From positions 1 to 7,104 of the forward strand of contig CAJUDU010000100.1 of NCBI GenBank assembly GCA_910584935.1: DNA of 7,104 nucleotides, given 5' to 3'. The translations under genes and the position numbers were made by a program. Positions 6,449 through 7,104 of this stretch are shown in pieces. Position 1 is the stretch's first letter, and the number at the start of each line of letters is the position of its first letter. Source of the DNA: an uncultured Butyricicoccus sp. GTDB lineage: Bacteria; Bacillota; Clostridia; Oscillospirales; Butyricicoccaceae. The notes under the pieces are model-generated. The model was not told where the DNA came from. It did no database searches and was given only the letters and a program-made list of their open reading frames with translations.

Positions 6449-6868
6449 TTATTTTTTTACAGCATTGTAAATTCCGCCTGCTCCTTTTAATACAGTATCT
6501 TTTGCGATAATTTTTCCAACTTCTGAAATATCGCCTTCGCTAACTGCATTTACAATTTTTGCTGTTTTATTCACAGTGCTAACCGTTTTAGCGGCATTAA
6601 CGACAGGTGCTGCTGCTGTTGCAGCTGAACTTATGGCAGCGCCAGCAGCACTGGCTGCTCCTGTGAGCGCAGTACCAGCAGCGGTTGCCGCACCAGTAAC
6701 AGCGGCACCTGCGGCGGCGGCAGTAGTTCCAACAGCAGCAGCGGCGCCAGCAGCAGTAGTAGCGGCAGCTGTTCCAATAGCGGCAGCAGTTCCGGCAGCA
6801 GCTGCCGCTGCACCTCCGATTGCTGAACCAAGTGCAGCAAGTCCCCCAATTATGAATGGTAATGGCAT
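6449..6868 (-). CDS. Alanine/glycine-rich small protein with 11-residue repeats, putative membrane-associated
   Basis: This is a 139-residue protein in which about 50 residues are alanine. It opens with MPLPFIIGGLAALGSAIGG, a short hydrophobic start of a kind that I recall from small proteins near bacterial dynamin genes. Residues 20-90 are almost entirely Ala, Gly, Thr, Ser and Val with many G-x-x-x-A steps. Residues 52-95 form four consecutive 11-residue repeats (AAGAAVTGAAT, AAGTALTGAAS, AAGAAISSAAT, AAAPVVNAAKT). The last 45 residues are more polar and Lys-containing, ending in GGIYNAVKK. The ATG at 6868 is chosen because AAAGGAGGT lies just upstream; the upstream in-frame GTG at 6895 has no such site and would put the Shine-Dalgarno inside the gene. 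Function is unknown; membrane or lipid-surface association is inferred from composition. The alternative is a structural low-complexity protein. The opposite-strand reading frames here are shadows of the GC-rich Ala codons. Confidence 0.8.
   Translation of the reverse strand: MPLPFIIGGLAALGSAIGGAAAAAAGTAAAIGTAAATTAAGAAAAVGTTAAAAGAAVTGAATAAGTALTGAASAAGAAISSAATAAAPVVNAAKTVSTVNKTAKIVNAVSEGDISEVGKIIAKDTVLKGAGGIYNAVKK
6584..6715 (-). repeat. Four tandem 33-base coding units (11-residue repeat)
   Basis: Inside the Ala-rich gene, units at 6683-6715, 6650-6682, 6617-6649 and 6584-6616 encode AAGAAVTGAAT, AAGTALTGAAS, AAGAAISSAAT and AAAPVVNAAKT. The first three agree at most positions in protein, but the codons differ at many third positions (for example GCCGCAGGT against GCTGCTGGT), so this is not a fresh replication-slippage array. 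Looser Ala/Gly repeats precede it without the exact 11-residue step. Confidence 0.7.
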
Positions 6869-7104
6869 AAATAGACCTCCTTTAATTTTTGACACGCGTC
6901 AATATTCATTTGACGGTATTCATCGTAACTCATTTGCGCTTGAAACCAGACATATGCCGCATTGATATCACATTTTTGCGGTCGTTTTTCATAAATACTG
7001 CAAAGACGAGTCTGACGATTAAAATAACGGCATGTTCCAGTTCCATTGTCTAAGAGTCTATCCCGAAATTAACGATGAACACGAATGAGCTTACGCCAGA
7101 CAAT
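6850..7104 (-). pseudogene. YkgJ-like cysteine-cluster protein, 3' part, interrupted by an in-frame stop
   Basis: Read on the minus strand, the frame ending in TAA at 6852-6850 encodes a segment typical of the YkgJ/zinc-iron-chelating family: LDNGTGTCRYF, then RLCSIYEKRPQKCD, then a late cysteine in DACQKL. The spacing C-x9-C-x9-C with Y-x-x-R-P before the third cysteine is the family signature; these cysteines probably bind metal. The same frame has a TAA at 7071-7069, and between it and the conserved motif there is no ATG, GTG or TTG, so the visible domain cannot start on its own. Upstream of the stop the frame reads IVWRKLIRVHR, where the family normally has its CxxCC group, which suggests a frameshift or substitutions. 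The rest of the gene lies outside the window. Its 3' end overlaps the start of the next gene by 19 bases, as in a translationally coupled operon. Family assignment is fairly sure; the broken state could also be a sequencing error. Confidence 0.62.
6875..6883 (-). promoter_or_regulatory. Ribosome binding site fixing the start of the Ala-rich gene
   Basis: The minus strand reads AAAGGAGGT, with 6 nt between its last base and the ATG at 6868 (7 nt from the AGGAGG core). It is a near-perfect anti-16S match and lies inside the end of the preceding YkgJ-like frame, so the two genes could be translationally coupled. Confidence 0.8.

Noticed and set aside
6869..6895. GTG start at 6895 adding nine residues to the Ala-rich protein
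   Set aside because: The extension would encode the Shine-Dalgarno itself (KGG from AAAGGAGGT); the ATG at 6868 is ideally spaced from it.
6576..6965. Plus-strand 129-residue open frame rich in Ala/Pro/Val
   Set aside because: It is the antisense of the GC-rich alanine codons of the minus-strand gene, and it also runs across that gene's start and ribosome site. No ribosome site of its own is evident.

Overview
The window carries one tightly packed gene cluster, all on the minus strand, so it reads from position 7104 down to 1. AT-leaning DNA, strong AGGAGG-type ribosome sites, mostly TAA stops and the protein flavour suggest a Firmicute, probably a gut-type Clostridia member. This is an inference from style, not from a marker gene. 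No rRNA, tRNA, CRISPR array, transposase or integrase is visible.

Layout in transcription order: (1) the 3' part of a YkgJ-like cysteine-cluster protein (7104-6850), interrupted by an in-frame TAA and with no usable start after it; (2) a 139-residue alanine/glycine-rich protein (6868-6449) with an 11-residue tandem repeat; (3) a 107-base gap holding a perfect 13-bp inverted repeat and a TATAAT box; (4) a 480-residue dynamin-like GTPase without a long C-terminal stalk (6341-4899); (5) a 657-residue dynamin-like GTPase (4875-2902) that ends at an amber codon, although the same frame runs on for 125 more sense codons of dynamin-type tail to 2524; (6) a 191-residue protein with a C-terminal glycine-zipper segment (2505-1930); (7) the first 641 codons of a HerA/FtsK-like ATPase (1925 to the left edge), with a hydrophobic stretch between Ser/Thr-rich linkers and a P-loop near the window edge. 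Genes 4 to 7 are 23, 18 and 4 bases apart (taking gene 5 to its distal stop), which fits one transcription unit.

The shared theme is membranes and NTP hydrolysis. Two unequal dynamin-like GTPases sit beside two small proteins rich in Gly/Ala hydrophobic helices and an ATPase with a similar hydrophobic segment. Bacterial dynamin-like proteins remodel or repair membranes, and some (DynA, the Leo/Eleos group) are linked to phage resistance or toxin/vesicle release. A membrane-remodelling or defence role is therefore plausible but unproven here. Two members of the cluster carry in-frame stops (TAA and TAG), so this copy may be decaying, may be regulated by readthrough, or may contain sequence errors.
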